Source: JAAFIP01 sp963775085 (GTDB lineage: Bacteria; Pseudomonadota; Gammaproteobacteria; Burkholderiales; Burkholderiaceae_C). Taken from it: 64,000 bases of DNA. The translations under genes and the position numbers were made by a program. The DNA lies in contig CAVZHO010000009.1 of the NCBI GenBank assembly GCA_963775085.1, forward strand, positions 124,001-188,000. Reading direction: 5' to 3'. The notes below the pieces were generated by a model. The model ran no database searches. It was not told where the DNA came from and saw only the letters and a program-made list of their open reading frames with translations. Positions 7,703 through 16,397 of the stretch are shown piece after piece. The stretch's first letter is position 1, and every line of letters begins with the position of its first letter.

Positions 7703-9676
7703 TTGACTGAAGCTACCCAACCCGTTGCACCCACGCCCACCACTACCGGGCGCAGAAACTTTCTCGGCGGCGTGCTCGCCTCCAGCGCCGCCACGGTGAT
7801 GGCGCAAACCAACCCGGCAGACCCGGCCAAGCCAGCGGGCCCCTCGGTACGGCCACCTTCGGGCAAGGCGATAGCGGCTGAAACGGGTGTACCCCCCGAC
7901 TTGGGCCATGCCGAAGGCAAGCCAGGTTCAGACTTCATGGTCGATGTCATCAAGTCCCTGGGCATCAAGTACCTGCCGTCCAACTGCGCGTCCAGCTTTC
8001 GCGCGCTGCATGAATCGTTGATTGACTACGGCGGCAACACCACGCCCGAGTTTTTAACTTGCTTGCATGAAGAGTCCGCCGTGGGCATGGCGCACGGCTA
8101 CTTCAAAATTTCAGGCAAACCGCTGATCACCCTGTGCCACGGCACGGTGGGTTTGCAGCATGCGTCGATGGGCATTTTCAACGCCTGGTGTGACCGGGTG
8201 CCGATGATTGTCATCGGCGGCAACGATCTGGATGCCGCCTACCGCCCGCCGGGCGTGCCCACCTTCCACTCGGCGCAAGACATCAACGCCATGGTGCGCG
8301 ACTACACCAAGTGGGACGACACGCCCGTGTCTTTGCAGCACTTCTCGCAGTCCTTTGTGCGCGCCTACAAGATTGCCATGACACCGCCCTATGGCCCGGT
8401 GGCTATCTCGCTGGACGCCGCGCTGCAAATGGCCCCCATGCACGCGCATGCGGGCAAGATGCCCTACATCCCGCGCTACGTGCCCACCTCACCGCCGCAG
8501 GGCGACACGGGTGCCGTGAAAGAAGCGGCGCGCCTGCTAGCCGCCGCCGACAACCCGGTGATCGTGGTAGACCGCGCCGCCCGCACGCCCGCAGGCATTG
8601 GGCTGATTGTGCAACTGGCCGAGCTGCTGCAAGCCCGGGTGATTGACCAGGCCGGGCGCATGAACTTTCCCAGAACCAACTACCTCATCAGCCCAGCCAC
8701 GGCCGTGGCCAGTGCCGATGTGATTTTGGGCATGGAGCTGTCAGACTTTTGGGCCACGGTGAATGCCTACACCGACAACAACGACAACGCGGGCCACGGC
8801 AGCCAGGCCAGCCGCATCAAACCGCAAACCAAGCTCATCAGCATCACGGCGGTAGACCTCAACACCAAGGCCAACTACCAGGACTTTCAACGCTTTCAGG
8901 TGGTGGACGTGCAAATGGCCGCCGATGCCGAGGCTACATTGCCCGCGCTGATTGAGGCCGTCAAGCAAGCCATCCCCAATGACCGAAAAGCCACCATTGC
9001 CAAGCGCGGCGAAGCCATCCGCAAGAGCTACGAAGAAGACCGCATCCGTACCCGCACCGCTGCGGCACTGGGCTGGGATGCCAGCCCCATCAGCACCGCC
9101 CGCTTGGTGATGGAAACCTATAACGCCATCAAAGACCTGGACTGGTCACTGGTGGCATCCGAGGGCAACGTGAGCAACTGGCCCAACCGCCTGTGGCCAA
9201 TGGAAAAACACCACCACTGGCTGGGCCGCTCGGGTGGCTACGGCGTAGGCTACGGCGCGCCCGCCTCAGTGGGCGCGGCGCTGGCCAACCGCGACTTGGG
9301 GCGCTTTTCGGTCAGCATCCAGTCGGATGGCGACCTGATGTACGCGCCCGGTGTGCTGTGGACGGCCGCCAAACACAAAATCCCCCTGCTCTCTGTGATG
9401 CATAACAACCGGGGCTACCACCAGGAGGTGATGCACGTGCAGCGCTTGGCCAACTTCCGCGACCGCAAGGTCAACCTGGGCGGCGACATGGGCCCGGTAG
9501 GCACCAGCCTGGAAAAGCCGGACATCGAATACCACAAGCTGGCCGAGTCGATGGGCTGGTGGGCCAAAGGGCCGATCAAAGACCCTGCAAAATTAGGCCC
9601 TGCACTCAAAGAAGCCATCGCCGTGGTCAAGTCGGGCCAGCCCGCCTTGCTCAATGTATGGACACAGCCACGTTAA
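7703..9676 (+). CDS. Tat-exported ThDP-dependent (acetolactate synthase-like) enzyme
   Basis: 657-residue protein with the three-domain architecture of ThDP enzymes of the acetolactate synthase/oxidase group. An N-terminal pyrimidine domain carries the conserved catalytic Glu region (CLHEESAVGMAHGY), a central Rossmann-like domain follows, and the C-terminal pyrophosphate domain has the SDGD...HNNRG motif (about residues 541-568). Unusually, it begins with a twin-arginine signal (GRRNFLGGVLASSAATVMAQ, residues about 16-35), implying export of the folded, cofactor-loaded enzyme to the periplasm. The start is TTG at 7703 with a strong GAGGAG eight bases upstream. A cytochrome c gene follows after 14 bases and may accept its electrons. 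The substrate, perhaps a 2-oxo acid, is unknown. Confidence 0.8.
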   Translation: MTEATQPVAPTPTTTGRRNFLGGVLASSAATVMAQTNPADPAKPAGPSVRPPSGKAIAAETGVPPDLGHAEGKPGSDFMVDVIKSLGIKYLPSNCASSFRALHESLIDYGGNTTPEFLTCLHEESAVGMAHGYFKISGKPLITLCHGTVGLQHASMGIFNAWCDRVPMIVIGGNDLDAAYRPPGVPTFHSAQDINAMVRDYTKWDDTPVSLQHFSQSFVRAYKIAMTPPYGPVAISLDAALQMAPMHAHAGKMPYIPRYVPTSPPQGDTGAVKEAARLLAAADNPVIVVDRAARTPAGIGLIVQLAELLQARVIDQAGRMNFPRTNYLISPATAVASADVILGMELSDFWATVNAYTDNNDNAGHGSQASRIKPQTKLISITAVDLNTKANYQDFQRFQVVDVQMAADAEATLPALIEAVKQAIPNDRKATIAKRGEAIRKSYEEDRIRTRTAAALGWDASPISTARLVMETYNAIKDLDWSLVASEGNVSNWPNRLWPMEKHHHWLGRSGGYGVGYGAPASVGAALANRDLGRFSVSIQSDGDLMYAPGVLWTAAKHKIPLLSVMHNNRGYHQEVMHVQRLANFRDRKVNLGGDMGPVGTSLEKPDIEYHKLAESMGWWAKGPIKDPAKLGPALKEAIAVVKSGQPALLNVWTQPR

Positions 9677-9690
9677 GCCGGGAGACGCAC

Positions 9691-10059
9691 ATGACACACC
9701 ATCACTTATTTACGTCTGCGTTTCGTGCAGTTTTGGCGCGTGCAGCGCTGGCCAGCGCATGCCTCGTCAGCTCTGGCACTGCCCTGGCCGACCCGGAAAA
9801 AGGCCGCGAGCTGTACATTAAAAACGGCTGCTGGCAATGCCACGGCTTTGTCGGTCAAGGCGGCATCACCGGCCCCAAGCTGGCGCCCGAGCCCAAGCCG
9901 TTTGATTTTCTCAATATCTTCATCCGCCACACCAATGGGCCCATGCCCAAGTACAGCGAAAAGATTTTGACCAAGGATGATTTGGCCGAGATTCACAGCT
10001 ACTTGGCATCCATACCCAAGGCGGCCAACTATAAGGATATTCCGCTGCTGAACTATTGA
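9691..10059 (+). CDS. Periplasmic class I c-type cytochrome
   Basis: 122-residue monoheme cytochrome c with a Sec signal peptide (residues 1-33, cleavage after ALA). The haem attachment motif CWQCH is at residues 47-51 and a distal methionine is in GPMPKYSEKI. The C-terminal helix ILTKDDLAEIHSYLASI is typical of class I cytochromes. The ATG at 9691 follows GGGAG. The gene follows the Tat-exported ThDP enzyme closely, which suggests it is the electron acceptor of that enzyme or passes its electrons to the respiratory chain. Confidence 0.9.
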   Translation: MTHHHLFTSAFRAVLARAALASACLVSSGTALADPEKGRELYIKNGCWQCHGFVGQGGITGPKLAPEPKPFDFLNIFIRHTNGPMPKYSEKILTKDDLAEIHSYLASIPKAANYKDIPLLNY

Positions 10060-10319
10060 TCGCAGCTCTTGTGCAGTGCCCGCCGCGGAGCTAAGTGCGC
10101 CGTCGGCCTGATCCCGTACAAACCTGCGTGCGCCACCGATCTGCGACCAAACAAAACCAGGGCACACAAAGACAAGTCAACTCAGAGAGCAATCACGCTC
10201 TAGGGCGGGAACATGGCCATCAATGTAAGAAAATGGCCGCGACTGCGACAAATGTGCAACGCAAAAATGGTGTTACCTGCGTACTAGCAGTTGAGTCACA
10301 CCACGAAAGAGCCCACGCC

Positions 10320-11360
10320 ATGAGTCTGCCAGCCCAACCGACTGCATTGTTTTGCATGCCGCCCACACCAGCCCGCAACGCGCTGCGGGCCGCGCTGATG
10401 GCCATGAACGTACTACCGCAAGAGATGATGCCCAGCCGCAGCGATCTGGCGCAAATGGCCCATACATTGCAAAGCCAGGCGCGCACGACAGCGGTGATTG
10501 ACCTGGACGGCGTGCAACACGCTGCGCCGCACATTCTGGCACTGGCGGCTGCCTTGCCCGAGGCAGAAACGCGCAAACGCGTAGCCTTGGTGCGTAGTAG
10601 CCAGGCGCTGTGGCCTACCGACAATGCCTGGGTACAGCAGTTGGGTTTTGCCAGTATCTACACCCAGCTAGACCCCATCAGCCTGACGGCCGAGGCGCGC
10701 CCCCTGTTGGACAGTATTGCCCAGCACACGGGGGTTGCGCCCATTGCCAACGAAGCACTGACGCGCTACTTCAGCGCCATGCAGGTCAGAACCGACACCA
10801 CGTCGCCACGCGGCCTGATCCGCCAAGCCACGGGCCTGACGGCCGAGGCGCTGTGCGCTGCACTGGCCAGCAGCGTCAAGGCTTTGACCCGGGTGTACCA
10901 CCTGAGCGCCTACCCGCACTGCTTTGTGGGCAGCGAGGCTGTGGCTTGGCTCACCAAGCAATATGCACTCACCAAGGACATGGCGATCCAGGTAGGCTTG
11001 GCCCTGCAGGGGTTGGGCATGTTGCACCATGTGGCCCACGAGCATGCCTTTGCCGACGAAGCCTTTTTTTACCGCACTGGCGTGTCCAGCAACGTAGACC
11101 GCTTGCACCTGGGCGTCATCTACAAACTGCTGTCGTCCACATCGGGGGTCGTCGTCAAAGACCGCCTGTACCATGGCAAGAACTATCCGGACTGCTTTAT
11201 TGGCGCGCAGGCTGTGGACTGCTTATGCCGAACACAGAACCTCAAACGCCACCAGGCCGAGATTGCGCTCAACCGACTGCATGGCTTTCGTCTCGTACAG
11301 CACGTCACCCAGGAACACGCGGTGCGTGATGGCTACTTCTTTTACCGATTTGTCGGCTAG
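10320..11360 (+). CDS. Tandem DEP-domain protein
   Basis: 346-residue cytoplasmic protein. Residues about 1-140 have an alternating beta-alpha pattern resembling a degenerate receiver domain (AVIDLDGVQHAAPHILALAAAL; no clear phosphorylation Asp pocket). Two DEP winged-helix domains follow (about 190-270, YPHCFVGSEAVAWLTKQY ... FYRTG; and about 278-346, YPDCFIGAQAVDCL ... YFFYRFVG). DEP domains often mediate membrane or protein binding in signalling. The ATG at 10320 starts the conserved part; an upstream ATG at 10095 would add 75 unconserved residues. The preceding 260 bases contain nothing I recognise. The gene converges on clpB with four bases between the stops. Confidence 0.7.
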   Translation: MSLPAQPTALFCMPPTPARNALRAALMAMNVLPQEMMPSRSDLAQMAHTLQSQARTTAVIDLDGVQHAAPHILALAAALPEAETRKRVALVRSSQALWPTDNAWVQQLGFASIYTQLDPISLTAEARPLLDSIAQHTGVAPIANEALTRYFSAMQVRTDTTSPRGLIRQATGLTAEALCAALASSVKALTRVYHLSAYPHCFVGSEAVAWLTKQYALTKDMAIQVGLALQGLGMLHHVAHEHAFADEAFFYRTGVSSNVDRLHLGVIYKLLSSTSGVVVKDRLYHGKNYPDCFIGAQAVDCLCRTQNLKRHQAEIALNRLHGFRLVQHVTQEHAVRDGYFFYRFVG

Positions 11361-11364
11361 TTAC

Positions 11365-13965
11365 TCAGGCTGGTGCCGCACTAAACTTGAACACCCCCGG
11401 ATCACGGATCGGGTCTACCCCCACCGCAATCACACTCTTGGGTGGGAACTTGCCTTGCAAAATCAACGTTGACAGCGGGTTTTCAATCCGCTGCTGGATG
11501 GCGCGCTTGAGCGGCCGGGCGCCAAACACGGGGTCAAAGCCCACCTTGGCCAGCTCGGACACCGCGGCGGATGATACCTCCAGGCCCAGCTCCATTTTCT
11601 CCAGCCGCTGCATCAAGGTCTTGAGCTGGATTTTGGCAATGGACTCAATATGCGAAGCGTCCAGCGCGTGGAACACCACGGTCTCGTCAATGCGGTTCAA
11701 AAACTCAGGGCGGAAGTGGTTTTTCAGCTCGTCCCATACTGCGTCTTTCATCTCGTCATAGGGCTTGCCCACCATGCTCTGGATGATGGGCGAGCCGATG
11801 TTGCTGGTCATCACGATGACGCAGTTTTTAAAGTCCACCGTGCGGCCCTGGCCATCCGTCAGGCGGCCATCGTCCAGCACTTGCAGCAGTACGTTAAACA
11901 CATCGGGGTGGGCTTTTTCCACCTCGTCCAGCAGGATCACGCTGTAGGGCTTGCGCCGCACGGCCTCCGTCAAGTAGCCGCCTTCTTCATAGCCTACATA
12001 GCCAGGGGGCGCGCCAATCATGCGTGCCACGCTATGCTTTTCCATAAACTCGCTCATGTCGATGCGAATCAGGTGGTCTTCGCTGTCAAACAGAAATCCT
12101 GCCAGCGCCTTGCACAACTCGGTCTTGCCCACGCCCGTGGGGCCCAGGAACAGGAATGAGCCCGTCGGGCGACCCGGGTCAGACAGGCCCGCACGTGAGC
12201 GGCGGATGGCATTGGCCACTGCGGTGATGGCCTCGCTCTGACCCACCACGCGTTCGTGCAGCTTGCCCTCCATGATGAGCAGCTTGTCGCGCTCGCCTTG
12301 CATCAGCTTGGACACCGGGATGCCGGTGGCGCGCGCCACCACTTCGGCAATTTCCTCCGCACCCACTTGCGTGCGCAACAGGCGCGGCGCTTTGGTTTCG
12401 CCCTTCCTGGCCTCTTTGGCTTGCGCCTCGTTCCAGGATTTTTCCAGCGCGGGCAGCTTGCCGTATTGCAGCTCGGCCACCTGGTTGTAGTCGCCCTTGC
12501 GGGTCAGCTCTTCAATCTGGAACTTCAGTTTGTCAATTTCTTCCTTGATGTGCGCACTGCCCTGGGCCTGGGCTTTTTCGGCCTTCCAGATTTCGTCCAG
12601 ATCGGAGATTTCTTTTTGCAGCTTGCCAATTTCTTCTTCTATCAGCCCCAGGCGTTTGCGCGAGGCTTCGTCCTTCTCGCGGCGCACGGCTTCGCGCTCG
12701 ATTTGCAGCTGGATCATGCGGCGGTCCAGCTTGTCCATCACCTCGGGCTTGGAGTCCATCTCGATCTTGATTTTGGCCGCCGCCTCATCAATGAGGTCAA
12801 TCGCCTTGTCGGGCAAAAAGCGGTCGGTGATATAGCGGTGGCTGAGTTCTGCCGCCGCCACAATGGCCGGGTCGGTGATCTGTACGCCATGGTGCACCTC
12901 GTATTTTTCCTGCAGGCCACGCAGAATGGCGATGGTGGCCTCTACCGTCGGCTCGCCCACCAAAATCTTCTGGAAGCGCCGCTCCAGCGCCGCGTCTTTT
13001 TCAATGTATTTGCGGTATTCATCCAGCGTGGTGGCACCCACGCAGTGCAACTCGCCGCGTGCCAGTGCGGGTTTCAGCATATTGCCCGCGTCCATCGCGC
13101 CCTCGGCCTTGCCTGCGCCCACCATGGTGTGCAGCTCGTCGATAAACACAATGGTTTGGCCTTCGTCCTTGGCCAGGTCTTTCAGCACGTTTTTCAGGCG
13201 CTCTTCAAACTCGCCCCTGAATTTGGCACCGGCCAATAGTGCCGCCATGTCCAGGCTGAGCACGCGTTTGCCTTTGAGCGACTCGGGCACCTCGCCCGCC
13301 ACAATGCGCTGCGCCAGGCCTTCGACGATCGCCGTCTTGCCCACGCCCGGCTCGCCAATCAGCACCGGGTTGTTTTTGGTACGGCGTTGCAGCACCTGGA
13401 TGGCGCGGCGAATCTCATCGTCGCGGCCAATCACCGGGTCCAGCTTGCCCATGCGGGCGCGCTCGGTCAAGTCCATGCAGTATTTTTTCAGCGACTCGCG
13501 CTGCCCCTCCGCGTCCGCACTGTCCACGCCCTGGCCACCGCGCACGGCGGTAATTGCGGCCTCCAGGCTCTTGCGGTTCAGGCCGTTTTCTCTGGCGGTT
13601 TTTGCAATCTCCTGGTTGCTGTCAGCCAGCGCCAAAAAGAACAACTCGCCCGCAATAAACTGGTCATTGCGCTTGATGCTCTCCTTCTCGGCCCCCTGGA
13701 TCAGCGCCGCCAGGTCGCGCCCCACGCCAATCTGCTCTTGGCCCTGCACCTGCGGCAACTTCTTGATGGCCGCATCAGCCGCTGCCTGCAAGCCCGCCAC
13801 ATTGACCCCTGCCCGCTCCAGCAAGGCACGCGGCCCGTCCTGCTGGCGCAGCATGGCAGACAGCAGGTGGGCAGGCTCGATATAGCCGTTATCGTTACCC
13901 AAAGCGAGGCTTTGTGCGTCGCTTAAGGCTTCCTGGAATTTGGTGGTGAGTTTGTCAAGTCGCAT
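11365..13965 (-). CDS. clpB: ATP-dependent protein disaggregase ClpB
   Basis: 866-residue Hsp100 disaggregase, which with DnaK rescues aggregated proteins. It has an N-domain (1-145), NBD1 with Walker A GEPGVGKTA (residues 204-212), a coiled-coil middle domain (about 400-520; RRMIQLQIEREAVRREKDEA), and NBD2 with GPTGVGKTELCKALA and the sensor MTSNIGS. The length matches E. coli ClpB (857). The ATG at 13965 follows GGCGGAGC and fits the family's MRLDKLT start; an upstream in-frame ATG is rejected. A sigma-32-like promoter precedes it. Confidence 0.97.
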   Translation of the reverse strand: MRLDKLTTKFQEALSDAQSLALGNDNGYIEPAHLLSAMLRQQDGPRALLERAGVNVAGLQAAADAAIKKLPQVQGQEQIGVGRDLAALIQGAEKESIKRNDQFIAGELFFLALADSNQEIAKTARENGLNRKSLEAAITAVRGGQGVDSADAEGQRESLKKYCMDLTERARMGKLDPVIGRDDEIRRAIQVLQRRTKNNPVLIGEPGVGKTAIVEGLAQRIVAGEVPESLKGKRVLSLDMAALLAGAKFRGEFEERLKNVLKDLAKDEGQTIVFIDELHTMVGAGKAEGAMDAGNMLKPALARGELHCVGATTLDEYRKYIEKDAALERRFQKILVGEPTVEATIAILRGLQEKYEVHHGVQITDPAIVAAAELSHRYITDRFLPDKAIDLIDEAAAKIKIEMDSKPEVMDKLDRRMIQLQIEREAVRREKDEASRKRLGLIEEEIGKLQKEISDLDEIWKAEKAQAQGSAHIKEEIDKLKFQIEELTRKGDYNQVAELQYGKLPALEKSWNEAQAKEARKGETKAPRLLRTQVGAEEIAEVVARATGIPVSKLMQGERDKLLIMEGKLHERVVGQSEAITAVANAIRRSRAGLSDPGRPTGSFLFLGPTGVGKTELCKALAGFLFDSEDHLIRIDMSEFMEKHSVARMIGAPPGYVGYEEGGYLTEAVRRKPYSVILLDEVEKAHPDVFNVLLQVLDDGRLTDGQGRTVDFKNCVIVMTSNIGSPIIQSMVGKPYDEMKDAVWDELKNHFRPEFLNRIDETVVFHALDASHIESIAKIQLKTLMQRLEKMELGLEVSSAAVSELAKVGFDPVFGARPLKRAIQQRIENPLSTLILQGKFPPKSVIAVGVDPIRDPGVFKFSAAPA

Positions 13966-14010
13966 AGATGCTCCGCCTAAATTGGCATGGGAAATGTCTG
14001 TCTGGTTCCC

Positions 14011-14038
14011 AGCTAGGGTTGATTGGCGGATTTTCAAG
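14011..14038 (-). promoter_or_regulatory. Sigma-32-type heat-shock promoter of clpB
   Basis: On the minus strand, CTTGAAA (14038-14032), a 13-base spacer, then CCCTAGCT (14018-14011), close to the RpoH consensus CTTGAAA-N13-17-CCCCATNT. It lies 46 bases before the clpB start, as expected for a heat-shock gene. Confidence 0.65.
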
Positions 14039-14107
14039 CCCCACGAGGCACTGGCCATTGACACAGATCAACGATAGCGCATCCAGCGTATGCGGGATAA
14101 TCTGGGC

Positions 14108-15316
14108 ATGAATCCATTGCTCTCCCAGCTACAGCCCTATCCTTTTGAGCGGCTGCGTGCACTTTTTGCAACCATTACCCCCAACAGTGCTTACCGCCCC
14201 ATCAGTCTGGGCATTGGCGAGCCCAAGCACGCCACGCCCCAACTCATCAAAGACGCGCTGGTAAACCACCTGCAAGGCCTGGCGGGCTACCCGGCTACGG
14301 CGGGCGAGCCTGCGCTGCGCGAGGCCTGCGCGGCATGGCTTAAGCGTCGTTACGCGATAACCGTGGATGCCAAAACACAGATTTTGCCGGTGAATGGCTC
14401 CCGTGAGGCATTGTTTTCGCTGACGCAAACGGTGGTAGACCCCACCCAACCAAACGCCACCGTGATCAGCCCCAACCCGTTCTACCAAATCTACGAAGGC
14501 TCAGCCATATTGGCAGGGGCCACGCCGTACTACGTCAGCAGCGACCCGGCGCGTAATTTTGCGGTGGACTGGGAGGGGGTGCCAGCAGAGGTCTGGCAAA
14601 ACACGCAGCTGATTTTTGTCTGCTCGCCCGGCAACCCCACGGGTGCGGTCATGCCCCTGCCCGAGTGGAAAAAACTGTTTGACCTGAGCGACAGATATGG
14701 CTTTGTGATTGCCTCGGACGAGTGCTATAGCGAGATTTATTTCCGCGATGAAGCGCCGCTGGGCGGCCTGGAAGCTGCAGCCGGGCTAGGCCGCAAAGAT
14801 TTTAAAAACCTCATCGCCCTGACCTCGCTGTCCAAGCGCAGCAACGTACCCGGCATGCGCAGCGGCTTTGTGGCCGGGGACGCGGCCATCATCCAGCAGT
14901 TTTTGCTCTACCGTACCTACCACGGCAGCGCCATGAGCCATACCGTGCAGGCCGCCAGCATTGCCGCCTGGAACGATGAGCAGCATGTGGTGGACAACCG
15001 GGCCATGTACCGCGCCAAGTTTGCCGCTGTTACGCCGCTGCTGGAGGATGTCCTCAAAGTCAAACTTCCCGATGCGGCTTTTTACCTGTGGGCGCAAATC
15101 CCTGAAAATGTATGCGGCGGCAGCGACACCGCTTTTGCCGCAGCCCTGCTAGCCCAATACAATGTGACGGTGCTGCCGGGCAGCTACCTGGCCCGCGAAG
15201 TGCAGGGCCACAACCCCGGAACCGGCTTTATTCGCATGGCGCTGGTGGCCGAAACGCAGGAATGCGTGGAGGCGGCCCAGCGGATTGTTAATTTTGTGAA
15301 ATCTCAAACAGATTAA
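14108..15316 (+). CDS. dapC: Succinyldiaminopimelate transaminase DapC
   Basis: 402-residue class I/II PLP aminotransferase that converts N-succinyl-2-amino-6-ketopimelate to N-succinyl-LL-diaminopimelate in lysine and peptidoglycan synthesis. Visible motifs are YPATAGEPALREACAAWL, CSPGNPTGAVM and the PLP-lysine segment SLSKRSNVPGMRSG with Lys243. Assignment as DapC rather than a generic aminotransferase rests on dapD following immediately and dapE two genes on. The ATG at 14108 is used; upstream alternatives are not conserved. A long palindromic repeat separates it from dapD. Confidence 0.9.
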   Translation: MNPLLSQLQPYPFERLRALFATITPNSAYRPISLGIGEPKHATPQLIKDALVNHLQGLAGYPATAGEPALREACAAWLKRRYAITVDAKTQILPVNGSREALFSLTQTVVDPTQPNATVISPNPFYQIYEGSAILAGATPYYVSSDPARNFAVDWEGVPAEVWQNTQLIFVCSPGNPTGAVMPLPEWKKLFDLSDRYGFVIASDECYSEIYFRDEAPLGGLEAAAGLGRKDFKNLIALTSLSKRSNVPGMRSGFVAGDAAIIQQFLLYRTYHGSAMSHTVQAASIAAWNDEQHVVDNRAMYRAKFAAVTPLLEDVLKVKLPDAAFYLWAQIPENVCGGSDTAFAAALLAQYNVTVLPGSYLAREVQGHNPGTGFIRMALVAETQECVEAAQRIVNFVKSQTD

Positions 15317-15318
15317 TC

Positions 15319-15438
15319 AGGTAACGCGAAAAACGCAAAAACTACGCAAAAAGCGCTAAAAAATACCAATGAAAATTTATTAAAACTGTTTTCTTTTTTG
15401 CGTTTTCAGCGTTCTTTTTGCGTTTTTTGCGTTACCTT
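15319..15438. repeat. Long A/T-rich inverted repeat, copy 1 (between dapC and dapD)
   Basis: About 120 bp imperfect palindrome starting AGGTAACGCGAAAAACGC and ending GCGTTTTTTGCGTTACCT, built from repeated GCAAAAA / TTTTTGC units. A related element lies at 18841-18981. It starts three bases after the dapC stop and could act as a transcript hairpin. Confidence 0.75.
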
Positions 15439-15475
15439 TCCAGCCTTCAGTTCAACCAATCATTTAGACAACACC

Positions 15476-16318
15476 ATGACACAACCTCTCCAAACCACCA
15501 TCGATGCCGCCTGGGAAAACCGCGCAACCCTCTCCCCCGCCTCTGCCCCCAAAGACATTGTGGATGCGGTCGAGCAGGTTATCAGCCAGCTCAACACCGG
15601 CAAGCTGCGCGTGGCCACCCAGACCGGCGTGGGCCAGTGGACGACGCACCAGTGGATCAAAAAGGCCGTGTTGCTGTCCTTCCGCCTGAAAGACAACGAA
15701 GTCGTCAAAGCCGGTGACCTGGGCTTTTATGACAAGGTGCAAACCAAGTTTGCCCACCTCAGCGCCGACGAGATGAAGGCCACTGGCGTGCGCGTAGTGC
15801 CGCCCGCCGTGGCACGGCGCGGCAGCTACATCTGCAAGGGCGCCATTTTGATGCCCAGCTATGTGAATATCGGCGCATACGTGGGCGAAGGCACCATGGT
15901 CGACACCTGGGCCACCGTGGGCAGCTGCGCACAGATCGGCAAAAACGTGCACCTCTCGGGTGGCGTAGGCATTGGCGGCGTGCTCGAGCCGGTGCAGGCG
16001 GGCCCCACCATCATTGAAGACAACTGCTTTATCGGCGCGCGCTCCGAGGTGGTGGAAGGCGTGATCGTGGAAGAGCACAGCGTACTGGGCATGGGCGTGT
16101 ACCTGGGCCAAAGCACACCGGTCTTTGACCGCACCACCGGCAAATGGCTCGATGGCGAGCCAGGCAAGCTGCGCATTCCGACCGGCTCGGTGCTGATCTC
16201 CGGCTCGCGTCCACCCAAAAATCCAGGCGAACCCGGCACCTACTGCGCCGTCATCGTGAAACGGGTGGATGCACAGACCCGCTCCAAAACCTCGCTCAAC
16301 GACCTGCTGCGCGACTGA
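15476..16318 (+). CDS. dapD: Tetrahydrodipicolinate N-succinyltransferase DapD
   Basis: 280-residue cytoplasmic enzyme that transfers succinyl from succinyl-CoA to tetrahydrodipicolinate. It has the N-terminal helical domain and a left-handed beta-helix of hexapeptide repeats (about residues 100-230; MPSYVNIGAYVGEGTMVDTW, CAQIGKNVHLSGGVGIGGVLE). The C-terminal segment LISGSRPPK is typical. The ATG at 15476 fits the family start MTQPLQTTIDAAWE. It forms the lysine pathway cluster with dapC and dapE. Confidence 0.97.
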   Translation: MTQPLQTTIDAAWENRATLSPASAPKDIVDAVEQVISQLNTGKLRVATQTGVGQWTTHQWIKKAVLLSFRLKDNEVVKAGDLGFYDKVQTKFAHLSADEMKATGVRVVPPAVARRGSYICKGAILMPSYVNIGAYVGEGTMVDTWATVGSCAQIGKNVHLSGGVGIGGVLEPVQAGPTIIEDNCFIGARSEVVEGVIVEEHSVLGMGVYLGQSTPVFDRTTGKWLDGEPGKLRIPTGSVLISGSRPPKNPGEPGTYCAVIVKRVDAQTRSKTSLNDLLRD

Positions 16319-16335
16319 TTTTACCGATAAATACG

Positions 16336-16385
16336 CCCATAGTCCACGTGCTGTGGTCATTTTATGCTACTAAAACTATAGCTGC
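16336..16385 (-). repeat. Dispersed repeat A, diverged copy before pilU
   Basis: CCCATAGTCCACGTGCTGTG followed by GCTACTAAAACTATAGCTGC. It ends 13 bases before the pilU start, so it lies in the leader of that gene. Confidence 0.6.
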
Positions 16386-16397
16386 AAGGAACTCCCG

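Noticed and set aside
12256..13239. Plus-strand ORF of 327 aa inside clpB
   Set aside because: Antisense frame of a highly conserved gene; composition (LQLGHL, FFLQ) is an artefact of clpB codons.
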